A stretch of DNA of 64,000 nt, from NCBI GenBank assembly GCA_024196135.1, contig JAMQCK010000086.1, forward strand, positions 18,991 through 82,990, given 5' to 3'. The DNA is from Pleurotus ostreatus/Saccharomyces cerevisiae fusant. Its lineage: Eukaryota > Opisthokonta. Of this stretch, positions 24,849-36,658 are shown one piece after another. Numbering within the stretch: position 1 is the stretch's first letter; every line of letters starts with the position of its first letter. Position numbers and translations under genes: made by a program. A model generated the notes under the pieces. It was not told the DNA's origin. It did no database searches and saw only the letters and a program-made list of their open reading frames with translations.

Positions 24849-26830
24849 TTAACGCCGGCGGTTCATCGCCCTCAACTTCTTCGACATCAGGGTCAAATGG
24901 CTCTCCACGCGTTTGGTCTTCTTTGCCGGAGAAGGCTCAGACTCGTCATCGTCATCGTCCGCCTTGCGCTTCTTGCTCTTGGGCGGGACGGCCGCCTCCA
25001 CGGCTGGCTCTGGAGCCTTCGGTGCCCGGGCTTTCTGCATGCGTGCCTCCAGGTTGGCAACCGTTGATGGCTTGGGCGGAGGGACCCCGCCCGTGTACCG
25101 CTCTTTGAAGGAGGTGGAATGCACAGGCATCCTGCAGCTGTAGGCTCCGTGCGTGTTGTAGCCATCTTGCTCGGACGCTCTCGACCTCTTTCGCTTCTCG
25201 ACCTTGCTAGTGGAAGGAAGAGGCAGGGGGTCCTCCATGAGCTTCGTCGTGCGTCTGGCTGGTTGAGCCGTCAGGGTGCGCGCAGATGTCGACGGCTGGC
25301 TAGTGGATGTCGAAGACCTGCTCGAGCTCGCGCGCGGAGCCTCGTCCTCCTTGCGCTTCTTCGGAGGTGAGCCGCCCGAGCCCGGTTCCTCCGCCTTGCG
25401 CTTGGTCGAGACTGGCTGTGCGGTGCGCTCGCGAGCGCTGCTAGCCATTGGCTTCTGAATAGTAGCACGCTCAGAGATCTGTCGCGCGGCGACCGTGGCA
25501 TGCGCAAACAAGGCATTAGCGGAAGGTCCCTTGGGTTGTGCACAGGGAGAGGCGGCAGGACGCGCAGAGGTAGAGGTGGATGTCGAAGTAGTGGATGGGC
25601 CAGCAGGTAGCATCGAACCCTTGTGGTACGGGGCGTTGGCCTTTCCTTCGCCGTCTGATGCGTTCTTGAGGTGGGCAGCGGTCGGTCTGGCAGGGCGCTT
25701 CTGCTCCTGCTCATCGCGCTGATCCAAGGCGAGAGCCTTTTCGGGACCGGGCGCGGGCGTGGACGGGGACTTCTTCTTGAAGGGGAATGGGATTCTGGCT
25801 TTCGGCGCCTTCGCAACTGAGGAGCGATTCGGATTTGGAGTAACCGCCGGTGTAGCGGGGGAGACGGCCTGCGCGCTGAGCTGTAGGTTACGAGTGGCGT
25901 TAGCGTCATGAACAGCCATGCATCTAACTGATTGCTTTACCTTTGGATGAGAGTAAGATGCTGTTGAAGGGGTGGTGGGGGAGTTGATGATCGTTGGCGA
26001 TTGGGAGACCTTGCGCGCAGGGACGGCAGGCGGAGGCGATGGCGACCGGCTGGCCAGCTTCAAGATAGACGCTGACACAGGGCTCAGAGGCGACTCTGCG
26101 CGAGACCGGCTGTAAGCTGGCGTCTTGACCCCGAGAGGCGAGACACTGCGGTCGCGGTCCGGGAACCCATGCAGAACAGGTGTCTTGGGGAAGGGGATGT
26201 ACTCAGGGGTGGGCGCACGGTCGTACGTGGCAGGATCAGCGAGATGGGGCGGGTTTGTGATGGGTCCGCCCATGGTAGGGAAGGAGAGGCCTTCGAAAGC
26301 CGGGGAGTTAGTCTTTGTGGCGGGCGTGCCAACGGCAGTGTCGGTGCCCTGCGAGCATTGTCAGAGGTTGTATGGGTCGCAAGCATCATCGACAACGCAC
26401 CTCGTTGTCATCTTCATGGAGGCCGTTGAGGAAGAGGTTGTTCTTCATGTCCTTCTCGTCATTCTCGTCGTCTGAGAAGAGGTTGTCGTGCTCTACGGTG
26501 TTGGCGCCTTGCTCGGACGCTTCGCCCTCCTTGGCCGCCTGAGAACAGTGTCAGAGGTTGTCCCATGAGTAAGCAACACCGACGACGCACCTCGTTCTCG
26601 TCTCCAGAGTCGTAAGCGCCGAAGAGATCATCATAACAGTCCTTCGCGTTGGGGTCATCCTTCTCGTCCTTGTCCTCCGAGAAGAGGCCATCGTGCGCTC
26701 CATTGTCGGAGCCCTGCTCGCGTACTTCGCCCCCCTGGATCGCGCCAAACTGGTCGGCGCCTAACTCCTGCGCCAGAAAGTCGTGCGAAAACAACGGCTC
26801 GCGGAACGCGGAAGAAGCGCTAGTGTTCAT
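24849..26830 (-). CDS. Disordered, basic nuclear-type protein with duplicated acidic exon
   Basis: Exons 26591-26830, 26401-26538, 25941-26348 and 24849-25880 give 605 aa. I do not recognise the family. The N-terminus carries two acidic modules, HDGLFSEDKDEKDD in exon 1 and HDNLFSDDENDEKD in exon 2. Their following introns also resemble each other, so an exon-intron unit has been duplicated. The rest is Pro/Ser/Thr/Ala-rich with several SPxx(K/R)-type sites and repeated basic clusters (PPKKRKED, KSKKRKAD, KKTKRVE) that look like nuclear localisation signals. The segment 25881-25940 has intron-like ends but is 60 nt long and has no stop in frame, so it could be retained, adding 20 residues. 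The ATG 26830 is the first in frame. Confidence 0.7.
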
Positions 26831-27479
26831 TGTCGAGAGATGATAGAGTTGGTTGGTGTATGTGAGATTGGATGCCACAAAGTGGGAGCTTTGCTGGTTG
26901 TAGTGGGGGTTTGTCTGAAGGGAGAGAAAGGAGTGGCGGGCCCGGTTAAATATGCCAGGGCCGGGCCCCGGGCCCGCGTCAACACTGGTTATTGTCCCCG
27001 CCATCAATGTTTTTGACCATTGAGCTCAAAAAGGCATGTTGTCCGTCGACTGCGGGCAGCACGTGTAACCATTAGGCGCCGTGCTGCTTCTCAGACTTCT
27101 GCAGGTTTCCGCTGTATTCTGTGCTTTACATCGTGAAGGGTGCTGAGGAGCGACTGGATATGCTGGACTGCACGGCTTGAAGGCTGCACGAGTGGTCAGC
27201 GCCTGCCTTTCACGGTCAGCATGCGCATCGCCGCCGGTCCAAGCAGAGAAACATACACGCGCTTCTAGCGCGAGAACCTAACGACACACGCCCTTCGTTA
27301 CGTCTATCGGTCTGCGCGTGGACAATTGAGAACACTCGACGGTCCCGACATGACTTCGCTGCGACAGCTGCTGTATTGAGATGGCTACTCGAGGTACATC
27401 GAAGGTCACAAAGGGATCACTGAGGCGATGCGTCAGAACAGCGCTTATTGTGAACAGAGTAGCACAGCACCTTGGGAAT
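26831..27479. other. Intergenic region with a GC-rich inverted repeat
   Basis: Around 26936-26980 a CCGGGCCC-rich palindromic stretch surrounds TTAAATATG and sits about 110-150 bp upstream of the gene ending at 24849, so it may be its core promoter. No ORF with coding texture was seen. Confidence 0.45.
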
Positions 27480-28542
27480 TCAGTAGAGGCCCAAGCTGAT
27501 CGCCCGCAAGTTCATTGCTGCTCCCTCTCGCGCGCCATCCACCAACTCCAGGGCGAGCTTGAGATTGTCGCTCCGCAAAGATAGCAGTGGCAATAGTTGC
27601 TGTAGCGGGGTCAATAGTGGATGGGAGGTCGGGTCTGCGGTTGTAGGTGTATCGTCATCCAGCGATTTGACGCTTGAAGGAGGCGATGGCGGGGCGACGG
27701 CTAGAGGCGGGGGTGCGACAGCATCTATGACTCCTTGTATTCGGCCCTCGAGAGCACCCGCGTCTTCGACCAGACCTTCGATGCGATCTATCGCATCTTG
27801 GAGGTCCGTCAACTGTTGCTGGTACGCGCCCTCCAAGCGTTCTTCTTCGGCCTGTCCGTCTTCTTCTGTGGTCCTGTTCTCTCCTTCCCGAGCGTTCCCT
27901 GCTGCTGGGCCTGCAAAGCTCAGTCAGGAAGCAGTCTACGTGCGAGACGCTATCCACGCACCTGTGCCGATCTGGCTCATGGCCATGTCCAAAGCCTTCC
28001 TCTCCCAGGTGTCCGCTTCCTTGCCATGCCGCAGATAGGACTGTATAATCTCGGGAAGATCCTGCAGGACATGAAGATGACCCTTCGGTGTCGATGATAG
28101 CGACTGCACGGATGTCGCGCGTCAGTATGAGAAGGGGGAAGGACAACCGCATACGCACATCGCAGAACTCGACAAACCGCTCGCTCTCCCACCGCACCTT
28201 CTCGTCGCGTATCTCTTCCTCGTCCTGCGCCAGGTCCCTTGCGAAAGCCTCTATCTCTGCCTAATTGCAGGTCAGCAACGTGTCTCGAGCAAGCCAGTAT
28301 GCACGCACTTCCGCCGCACGTTCGCTGTCACCGAAAGCCTTCTCCAGTGTCGATGTCATGTATAGCCATGGGTATATCTGCGCAGCAATTTGAAGAGGGT
28401 CCGACGTCGGTGCGTTCTCGGCGCGCGACTGGCTCTGAGAGTTGCTGGGCCCGGCTGTCGAATGTGCTTGACTCGCGCTCTGCGAGGGTGCGGGTTCTCT
28501 GTCCAGGACGACCTTCGTGCGCTCGACGACTTTAACATTCAT
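27480..28542 (-). CDS. Conserved-looking coiled-coil protein of unknown function
   Basis: Exons 28309-28542, 28159-28260, 27962-28103 and 27480-27910 give 302 aa; all junctions are clean GT-AG. A Ser/Gln-rich segment of 40 aa precedes IAAQIYPWLYMTSTLEKAF. A long charged helical region follows (IEAFARDLAQDEEEIRDE, then YLRHGKEADTWERKALDMAM) and another heptad-like stretch (LEGAYQQQLTDLQDAIDRIE). The C-terminal 60 residues return to a helical Leu-rich pattern (LLPLLSLRSDNLKLALEL). The texture is that of a small coiled-coil scaffold subunit, for example of kinetochore or microtubule-organising assemblies, but no family could be assigned. The frame continues upstream of ATG 28542 without another good start. 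Confidence 0.7.
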
Positions 28543-28926
28543 GATGTTCAGCAGGAAAGGAGGGATATAAAGTTGGAAAATTGGGTATCCAGCAGATGAA
28601 GAGGCCTCTGGGCGATGGGGGAAGAGGGCAGGTGAGTCACGCAGGACGCCGTCACGCGTGCCGCGGCGGTACTTACGCGACGCGTCGCGTCCTTCGCAAG
28701 CCGCATTCCTTGGGTTACTTCTAGCTGCATCCTTATTCGCGTGCGTATTTAGAGCAATAGTGCGCTCAAGAGTGCAGTCATTCATTCAAAGAGGATGGTG
28801 GTCATGTATGAGGATAATTAGTCGTGTCTATGGAGCGTAACACCCGGGATGGCACAGGTGTATCGAGAGCGAGGACAGCAAGAGTGGTATACGTCTACGG
28901 AAGAGTGATGTCGAAACCAACGACGA
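28543..28926. other. Spacer between two minus-strand genes
   Basis: Upstream region of the coiled-coil gene and 3' flank of the phosphodiesterase gene. An in-frame open stretch runs upstream from 28542 to about 28600. No separate gene was seen. Confidence 0.45.
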
Positions 28927-30490
28927 TCATGCAGTGGCGGAGCCAAGGACGGGAATCTGCACCGTCTCGGGCGCCATAGAGGGCTTGGAATCAACATGGC
29001 CTTCCTCCGAATCCGAAGCGGTAGCCTCAGCACCCTTCTCCGTGAAGGAGCTGGAGCTCGCGGACGATGATGCAGTGGGTCTAGGTGCGACGACGATGTC
29101 CTTGGCGCCCTTCATGGAGCCTGCGATCTTGACGAGGTCCTTATGTGCACGGCGCTCAAGGACGGTGTTAGCGGGCGTGTAGTACTTCCAGGTCGTCCAG
29201 AGGAAGATCCGTGACTGCTTGGCCATGGTCCGCTTGTAGTCGGCTGCAAGTACGCTTAGCACAGGAGTTGCATGCCAGACTGGAGCGACGTACCGTGCAA
29301 ATCCTTGCGAAGCTGCAGGAAGGGGCCAGTGCGGTCGGTGAGCACGACATCGACCTCCCAGCGGATCGTCTGCATCCAAATGAGTCGATATTCCCTTAGC
29401 AAAGCTCAGCTACTGACCTCTAGCAACTCATCCATGTCGTTCACTGTCCACACCATCACCTTCTTCCCGTCGCGGTGCGCCTCGCGAACGAACTTGGCAC
29501 CGCCGTAGATCACGAGCGAGCCGAAGCCCATGCTGAAGGTATCGCAGTCATCCCAGAAGTACGTGCGTGCGACTCGCGGGCTCGTCCCAATGTAGCTGCG
29601 ACGGCAGTAGGGCAGGATGGACTTCGCGTATGGGAGAAAGCGGGGATGCCAGAGCCCCAGCAACAGGCGCGGGGCGAGCTGCGTCTGCCAGTCGGCATAG
29701 GACGAGATGATCTCGTGAAGGAGGGTGAACAGACGCTCCGGGTCGTTCTGGGGTTTGATGTCCTGCGCGAGGGATTCAGCCCGCGTGACTGCGGATGTGA
29801 AAGGGGAGACGTACAACGTCGAACACGACATGCATGTTCTCCGGCTAGCGAGCGAGGTGTCAGCCCGCGTCCAGGGTCCGGACGTGCGACGTACCTTCAT
29901 CAGGAGCGCGACGGTCTCCGCGAATGTGGGGATAGCTTGCACAGGTTCCTGCCTGGTCCTAACATGCTCAATCCCGTCCGAGCCGTACCAGTTGCGCTCC
30001 CTAATCAGTCCTGTGCATGGGGTCAGCCTCGCGGCTGGTAAGGAACATGTTATCACGCACCCGTCGAGTCCGTGGTACGATTCAACGCTGGCAAGCGCCC
30101 GTCAGCGGCTCTGCCAACTCCGGCCATGCGGCGACTCGGTACTCACAAGGGTCATGAAACATGAGAACGACGCCATCGAGCGAGACGTGGACGTCTTGTG
30201 CGGTGTGAACATCGCTGCTCTCGCCGCGACACGGGTGCAGTAATGGGACACTTTACCACTCTCGATGCCTTCGGCGCCATCGCGCATGGCGGCCTCGAAG
30301 CTGGCGAGCGTGTTCTCCGGGAAGCTCGCGGAGGCCTGGAGCACGTCCGGTCAGTCGTGGGACGCGGTAGATAGCAGCGGTTCGCGTACGCCGCGGTGTC
30401 CCCAGCAGTCTGATAAGTAGCGCGTCAGTTGGTGTGGCGTTGCTACGAGCTCGAGGGCCAGTACGCACCAGGATATGAAGTAGGAGCCAT
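28927..30490 (-). CDS. Glycerophosphodiester phosphodiesterase
   Basis: Ten exons on the minus strand: 30469-30490, 30390-30409, 30257-30335, 30147-30194, 30061-30087, 29895-30010, 29815-29844, 29418-29762, 29294-29369 and 28927-29243; 359 aa. The enzyme would hydrolyse glycerophosphodiesters to glycerol-3-phosphate and an alcohol in a TIM barrel. The active-site signature is assembled across three mini-exons: CWGHRGASASFPENT, then GIESDVHVSLDGVVLMFHD, then LNRTTDSTG. Further barrel strands are HVVFDVDIKPQN and VMVWTVND, and the last barrel strand is VDVVLTDRTG. After the barrel lies a 105-aa tail that is Ser/Ala/Glu-rich. No signal peptide is visible, so a cytoplasmic protein is likely. Five of the ten coding exons are 48 nt or shorter. 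Confidence 0.92.
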
Positions 30491-31789
30491 CTCTCAATCC
30501 TGGTACTGCTGTATAAGGGACAAGAAGGGTCTGCGGGGGAAGAAAGAAGACCTGGCGCCCGAGGAATTCGAGGGGTGCTTATATAGACGATCGGTAGGGA
30601 CGCGAGAACCCCCACACCCTTCAATTTTGCAATCGTGGCTCCTCGGCTTTATGTAAGGAAGATGCGTCTGGGGCGCTTTGTTGAACCTCCTTGCAAGGAA
30701 CGTGCTCTGCCGACTTCATTGCGCGAGATACGCGCGGTCGGGAGGCGACAAGTCTGGCAGCAAACGTGGTGGCGCGGGCGAAATTGACGCGCCGAGGCAT
30801 GTGCGTGGCGTCGAACGAACATGCATCCGAGGGCAGCAAACGTGTACAAGACGAGAAGTACTGCGATACCTATGTTATTCAAGGAAGTATTGGTAGCCGT
30901 CATAATCTGTGCTACACGAGGCCGCACCCACCGCAGCAATATTGGCATGAACAATGCAGTTCAACACATCACCAGACTTCCCCCACCCTCGAAAAGGCCG
31001 CACACATCCGGAGCCGCGCTCCCGCGGCGAGACTCTGAAGGTAAGGTGAACCTTGACGATAGTTACCGTATGACGAGTGATGGTTCCCTCTGGGACTGCC
31101 GTGAAGGTTGAGCGGGACGGAGGTTAGCAGGTCGCTAGGTAAGCGCCAGATGCCCATGAAGTAGCGATTCAGAAGAGGCTCGGAAACGCGACCAAACGTC
31201 GCCAGAAGTCGCACGTACTCTATTCTCCGTCCGCGCGGGAGCGAAGCATAGATAGCCAGGTGCAAGCGGAGACCAGGGGGGCCCAATGAGGCACTTGAAG
31301 GTGACTCGGCGACATCTATGATTAGAAGATGCTGCTGCGTGCCCGGAGGTCGAGCGGGCGGCCTCGCCAAGGCAGAGCTCCGGTACGGATATCGGGGATA
31401 CACAGCGCGAGACGGAGTAAGTGGTGTCAGAGCGCGATCGTGAGCACCGCGCGCAAGGAGCAAAGGAACCCTATCTTGATGGATGTCCTATCACGCGCTG
31501 CGGTCGACCGGGCAAGGCGCACCTCGACGGCCATCAGACGGCGTGAGTAGACCTGCAGGCAGCGAGAAAGGTCCCTGAGCATCTTCGAGTCCCTGCTTGA
31601 CTAGAAAGATGCCCCGACGGCGTCGTGAGTTCATCCGAGCCGTGGGCGGGAGGTATCAAGCGCCGACAGTAGGACTAGGCAGAGGCGTAGCAAGACAGAA
31701 TTCAGAAGGCAATGTCCCACGAACGTGGACAGGATCCACCGCGACAACAGAAAATCCTGCGGTACGATTTAGTGTCACTGTGACCTTTC
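30491..31789. other. 1.3-kb intergenic region, no supported gene
   Basis: The longest frame (30969-31463, minus) lacks an ATG at its head and any motif. The region separates the phosphodiesterase gene from the duplicated block that starts near 31790. Confidence 0.4.
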
Positions 31790-31855
31790 TATCACGTGGC
31801 GTGACCAAGCCCGCAAAGCCGGGCCGGCTGTCCACTTCCCCTAGTGCCTTCGTCC
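31790..31855 (+). promoter_or_regulatory. Copy of the BTB-3 promoter upstream of the chimeric ORF
   Basis: TATCACGTGGCGTGAC followed by GCCGGGCCGGCT and GTGCCTTCGTCC parallels the 60-70 bp upstream of the second ATG of BTB-3, including CACGTG (31793-31798). Confidence 0.6.
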
Positions 31856-32239
31856 ATGTCGCGCCGCCTGCGTAGCTCAAACGCCTCCGACCGACAAACA
31901 CCAAGCACTTCATCCTTCAGTACATTAGGTGCGAGTCCATATATGCTTGCCCAGCGCTCGCAAAGCCCAACAACAAGCCGTACTTCACTCGCGAGCGCGT
32001 TGAGACGACGCACAAGTGTCTACCGACAGACCTCATCAACCTCTTCTGCCAGCATCACCAACCAAGAGGTGGAGGAGAACGCGATGGCAGCGCACATCCA
32101 GCTCACGGTCAAGGATGTGGCGACGCTGACGGATCTGGTGAAGAAGGCTGAGGTCCAGGACGGGAGATATCCCGCTGCGTATGCGGCCACGATTTCCACT
32201 GACTGTATCACGCTGGCCGAGTGGGAGGCACGCAAATAA
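31856..32239 (+). pseudogene. Chimeric ORF: BTB-3 5' end fused to the last exon of the aldo/keto reductase
   Basis: An uninterrupted 127-codon ORF. Its first part (MSRRLRSSNASDRQTPS) matches BTB-3 from that gene's second ATG (MSRRLRSTDASGDRQIPS), together with the upstream promoter sequence. Its last 55 residues match the last exon of the reductase at 18555-18760 in 49 positions, including the ending LAEWEARK. Between them are about 45 residues with no clear match. Neither the BTB domain nor the reductase catalytic tetrad is present, so it is most simply a duplication scar. It keeps an open frame and a promoter copy, so expression as a new small protein is possible. It is convergent with F-box 2, as the reductase is with F-box 1. 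Confidence 0.75.
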
Positions 32240-32448
32240 AGGACGCGGAGAGTTCGTATCATCCAACACTGCATCTATGCTGATGACTTGTGGGTTCCAT
32301 CGCAGAAGAAGTTCTGAAATCGCAATCAGCGTCGTGCTACTTTGGCCCTCTGGCGTACGCACCGTGACACTTGGAAACCTGCTCATCTACATTTCTAGAC
32401 CACGAACGCAGGTCGAGCATGGAAATATGCGCTCTCCGTTCAAGACGA

Positions 32449-34328
32449 TTATTCCTTCCGCCACGTGTTGCGCAAGGTTCTATGGCAGTGCGTGAGCCAA
32501 AGCAAAGGATGCGAATGAAAGGGCTCAACTCGTAAGGACCCCCATGGTAACCTTTCCGCCACATCTTCGATACGAAGTTCCTCGAGGTAAACTCCGACAC
32601 TTGTGTAGAGTCGTAGCAACTTTGAGAGGCGAGCTGCGACGGCATCTTCGAGGAGTACTGTGGTCATTCCCTCGGCTCTTGGATAGCGCGAGGCAAAATA
32701 ATGGATACGGCGCAGAGGTTGCGGTCCGCGACCGTCTGGACGCTCGAGCCATCGAAGGAACGCCGTATGCAGTGCATCGATGAACTCCAGCGTGTAGTCT
32801 GCCATCTCCAGGACGATGGTGGTCAAGGCAGGTAGCAGGTCCAGCAGGTGTGCGCATGTGTGCTGCGACATCTCCTTGTTGAAGGACTCCCGGATATCAA
32901 GGACCTCGACGTGCGCCGCCGCTGGTAGGGAGCGCATGATGGCGCCCATGATGCGACGAAGGGCCGGTTCGCGGCGAGGATAGACGGTGAACTTCAGAGG
33001 AATCACATCACCGCCAAGGAACGGTCCGTGACAATCCGGTACGACGGTGTCGGCAAACCAGGTGAAGGTGACTCGCTGTTGCGAATTGTAGAATTGCAGG
33101 AGGCGAAGAGGGCGTGTTTCCGAAAGGCGATAAAGTGGATGCAGGTGATTGACGAATGGCTGAATGCGGGGACCGTCGTTGACTCCGTAAGCCTCCAGGA
33201 TCACGCGGCGAACTCGAGGAAAGTGCAGGCGCGAGATGAGAGCAGTATAGCTAGAGGTACGACCCCAGAACTCGAGATCTTCCAGGTACGGGAGCTCGAC
33301 CGTGGCAGCGCTCCTTTCGTGGGTATCAGAAAGAGTGAGACAGTCATTGAGAAACAAGTCTTCGAGCCTCGGCGAGTAGCGGAGTACCTCCAGCAACGCA
33401 GCTACGTTGAGGAATGGCGCAGTCGGATAGTTGTTTATTATAGTGATGCTGCTGAGGTTTCGCAGATAGCTCCAGTCGAGGGAGACATTGCTCAGCCTGA
33501 GGATGCGAAGGTTGCAAACTATGTGCTCTGTATGGGCGCCAGGCACGACGAAAACCTCTCCAGGGAGACCGTGGAGCGAGAGCGAGAGCGTCCGAAGGTT
33601 GATCCGTTTTTCCTGCGCCAGCATCTCCAGTAGTTCCGCAAGATGCGGACCCGCAGAGCCTACTTTGAGCGAGGATATGCGGTCCATACTCGACGCAAGG
33701 AGATGTAGGATACGAGTAAGGAAAGGCTCCCTAAAATCGTCTTGGACGGCGACAGTGAGGGGATGGGCGCCGGGAAGGCACAGCTGCTGCAGGGCTGCTG
33801 TGTGTACCGATGCGGCGAGCGCGTAGTTGTCGAACTCGATGTAGCTCCAGAGCGCAGGTGTGGACAGCCCGATAATGGTCCAGCGGCGGCAGACAAGCAG
33901 GAGCTTGGTCCAGCGAAGACCAGACAGGGTGTTGGTATCCCGAGCGTAAAGCAGGAAGATGTCTCCGAGAAGTTCGTTGGGTAGGCTAGAGATGTCGGCG
34001 AGCGAGTTGCGATAGATCACGAGCGCGGCGAGCTGATTTCGCATGGAGGTAATATGTTGATCAAGATTCGCGCGCCTGGTCGCAGAACTCGAGGCCTTGT
34101 CTTCGTTTGGGAGTACGAGCAACGAATGGCGGAGTCCATCTGCCGTAGCCCAGGGATAGTCGGACTGCGGATGACTTTGAAATTTCGGCGCATATAAGTC
34201 AAAAAAGACCGCATCGCGCTCGTGGATACTCACTTGGGATCATAATGAACGTAGATGCTCCGGTCTCTCGCCGTGTTTGACTGATTCTCGTTGTTTTCCT
34301 GAGGCACTTCGGCTTCGCGGAGCGCCAT
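32449..34328 (-). CDS. F-box protein 2 of the six-member family
   Basis: Exons 34234-34328 and 32449-34174 give 606 aa. Exon 1 ends HYDPN, and exon 2 opens with YPWATADGLRHSLLVLP, matching F-box 1 almost step for step. The F-box-like domain reads ISSLPNELLGDIFLLYARDT, then LLLVCRRWTIIG and ALWSYIEF. The Leu-rich remainder shares PYLEDLEFWGR and ALISRLHFPR elements with F-box 1, so these two are sister genes. There is no short last exon; instead the frame runs on to TLRNTWRKE. Intron 1 (59 nt) contains an in-frame ATG that could give an alternative start at 34233. The upstream region carries CACGTG at 34402-34407. Confidence 0.87.
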
Positions 34329-34668
34329 GATGGCTCTGTTCAAGGCAGTCGGTCGTGACGCCGACGGCCACGGCCGATTCCGGACCGTCGGACCGTAAAA
34401 TCACGTGGCACGTCACGCGATCTCATGTTGACCTTCGGCGCTCAGGACTCAGGTCCGCGTACATACCATCTACCATCAACGCAGCCAGTGTACCATCCCT
34501 TCTGCTTCTTGTCACACCATCAAGTATAAATAGGCAGCACATTGGACCGATGCGTATCCGAAGCCTTGCGTGTAGTGCTCGCTAATACCGCAGTTGCATC
34601 TCGCAAAGTTCCATGTCCTCCCCATCACATCTGAACTTTCTCATGTTCGATTCGCATAACTCCAGGTC
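34329..34668. promoter_or_regulatory. Promoter region of F-box 2
   Basis: Read from the minus strand, it contains GCCACGTGA and a GGCCGTCG...CCTTGAAC...CATG arrangement that resembles the sequence directly upstream of F-box 1. A TATAAATAG string lies near 34525. No gene was seen. Confidence 0.45.
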
Positions 34669-36471
34669 CTAGAATGGAGCTCGATCAGTCGGCTTTACAC
34701 AGAGCCACGCAAAACTCACATCCAAAAAATACGCCTTTCCATGCCAAGTGAGCCAGTCCGGGTCGAAGACAAGCCTTCTGAGAGGATGCCCAACACGAGC
34801 GTAGGCGTCGATCATTTGTCTGAGATTCCCGGTGAATTTCTCCATCGCGTTCCTGGATAGTTTGCTGTAACGGGCGGACTCGACCCAGTAAACACCTTCA
34901 AGTCGCCGCACTCGTCCCTCCCGCAAGTTCTGTGGCGCCTCCTCGACCATCTCGCGTACCTTCGAAATCCAAGGAAGATTGTGAGGGGCGCTGAACACGA
35001 AGATGTCTCGAAGGGCTGGCAGTACGCGAAGGACGTTGTACTGGAACGCGTCGCACAGGCCTTCGCCGTACTGGGGCCGACTGTACCGGCTCCAATCGAG
35101 AGCCGCGACGTTCTTGGTGAAGAGAGGCTGCAGAATCACCGCCGCAAGATCGAGCCAGGCGTTCGCATTCTTCATGGCGATCTCGAGACTGAGACTCGGT
35201 TCGTGTCCCTTCTCTCCATCGTACTGAAGCATGGGGTTTGAGTACCACTTCCAAGTCGGTGCCTCGTCCTGGAGCTGCAGGGCGCGCAAGAGTGGTGCGC
35301 CCGGCCGCTCGAAGTGTTTACGCAACACGTCGATTAGCGGAATGACTTCGTCGACGTGCCATTCGCCAGGGACAAAAACGGCCACTGTGGTCGTGGGTGG
35401 AATCTGTACGGCCGAGAGTAGGAAGGCGCAGTGCGCTGGATGCGCCCGCAGGCTGCAGCGGCTGAGGCATGGGAGTGGGATAGGTGCCGAAGATGCATGA
35501 ATGTCATCGACATAGAAGCAGTCCCAAAGCACGAGGTCGTTCAGCGCCGGTGAGTGCCGCAGTAAGGCCTCGAGGGTAGGGAACTTCAGATAATGCACAT
35601 GCAGGGCGACGGTGTACACGATGTGTATCCGTGTAAGGTTATGAAAGTAATCCAAGTCTAGACCGACGTTTGAGAGGGAGATTGAAGTTAAGTGAGAGAA
35701 CAGATTTGCGGCCGTGTCAGGATGGAGGTCGAACCATTCGGGCTCCTCCCAGTAGTGCGTGTCCGCCAGAGCGAGCGACAGATGCCGTAGATTACGACGC
35801 TTCTTTTCTGCCAGCATGTAGACGAGCTTTCTGATAGTCATGTGCGTGGCTTTTGCTTCGAGCGTTTCCACATTGTTAAAATGAGGACCGACGACGGAGA
35901 GAGCGGATCGCAGGATACTCGCATCCGTCTGAGTGTAGTTGGCGTCCACGTTCATGCTCACGGTCAATGGGTGCATTTTGCAGCGGTCGATGCGCAAGAG
36001 GGAAGAGAAGGAGGGGACGTCATGTCCGATGTATACACGACTCCATAGGGCAGGGCTCGACACGGCGACGGATCGCCATCGTCGACAGACGAGCATCAGG
36101 CTAGTCCAGTCGCGGAAGGCGGGGGAGTCTAATGGCAAGCTGTGCGCGACCCATAGGAAGATATCGGCCAGCGTCTCATCGGGGAGTTGGGCGATGGGAA
36201 TATAGTCATTGCGACGAGACCATATAGCGGCGAGATGCGCGCGGACTGCCGCAGCCTGTTCGTCGAGCTTGGCGACTCTGGCGGCGGGGCTCGAGAGATC
36301 GGCTGGTAGTTCTGGTAGGATCACGAGAGGTTGCGTAAGGTCCTTGGCAGTTCCCCAGTCGACCTCGAGGTATGACCTATGACAGTTGCAGGTCAGAAGT
36401 AGACATAAATGGAGGCGCCACCATGCTCACTCTCGTTTGTAGGCAATCGATTGTCTCTCGTCCGCAGCCAT
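34669..36471 (-). CDS. F-box protein 3 of the six-member family
   Basis: Exons 36431-36471 and 34669-36376 give 582 aa. The first exon codes for only 13 full codons; exon 2 opens with YLEVDWGTAKDLTQPLVILP. The F-box-like domain is IAQLPDETLADIFLWVA, then LMLVCRRWRSVAVSSPALWS. The rest is Leu-rich, with an ending (RRLVFDPDWLTWHGKAYFL) that matches the RLVLRERWLG region of F-box 4-6, but without their final exon. It is the most divergent member of the family. The start ATG at 36471 was chosen because it gives the family's short first exon and a phase-2 intron of 54 nt. Confidence 0.84.
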
Positions 36472-36650
36472 CTCCGTCACCACAGCGATTCGGCTGATGA
36501 GTACATAAGCAACCACAGGAGTGCGAGAGGCTACTGGAGCTGAGCGCACAGATCGGGGAGAACGTCCTTGAAAGAGAAGGAGAAGAGAGAATGACAGAAT
36601 GTGACATGAGGCGAAGCGCCAGGCACCAATGTGATGGCATCAATTGCCCC

Positions 36651-36658
36651 TATAAATA
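36651..36658 (+). promoter_or_regulatory. TATA box of the K+/H+ antiporter gene
   Basis: TATAAATA lies 77 bp upstream of the ATG chosen at 36735. It excludes the longer ORF start at 36634, which would lie upstream of the TATA box. Confidence 0.5.

Noticed and set aside
30969..31463. 165-codon minus-strand ORF
   Set aside because: No ATG at its head, no family motif and no splice pattern.
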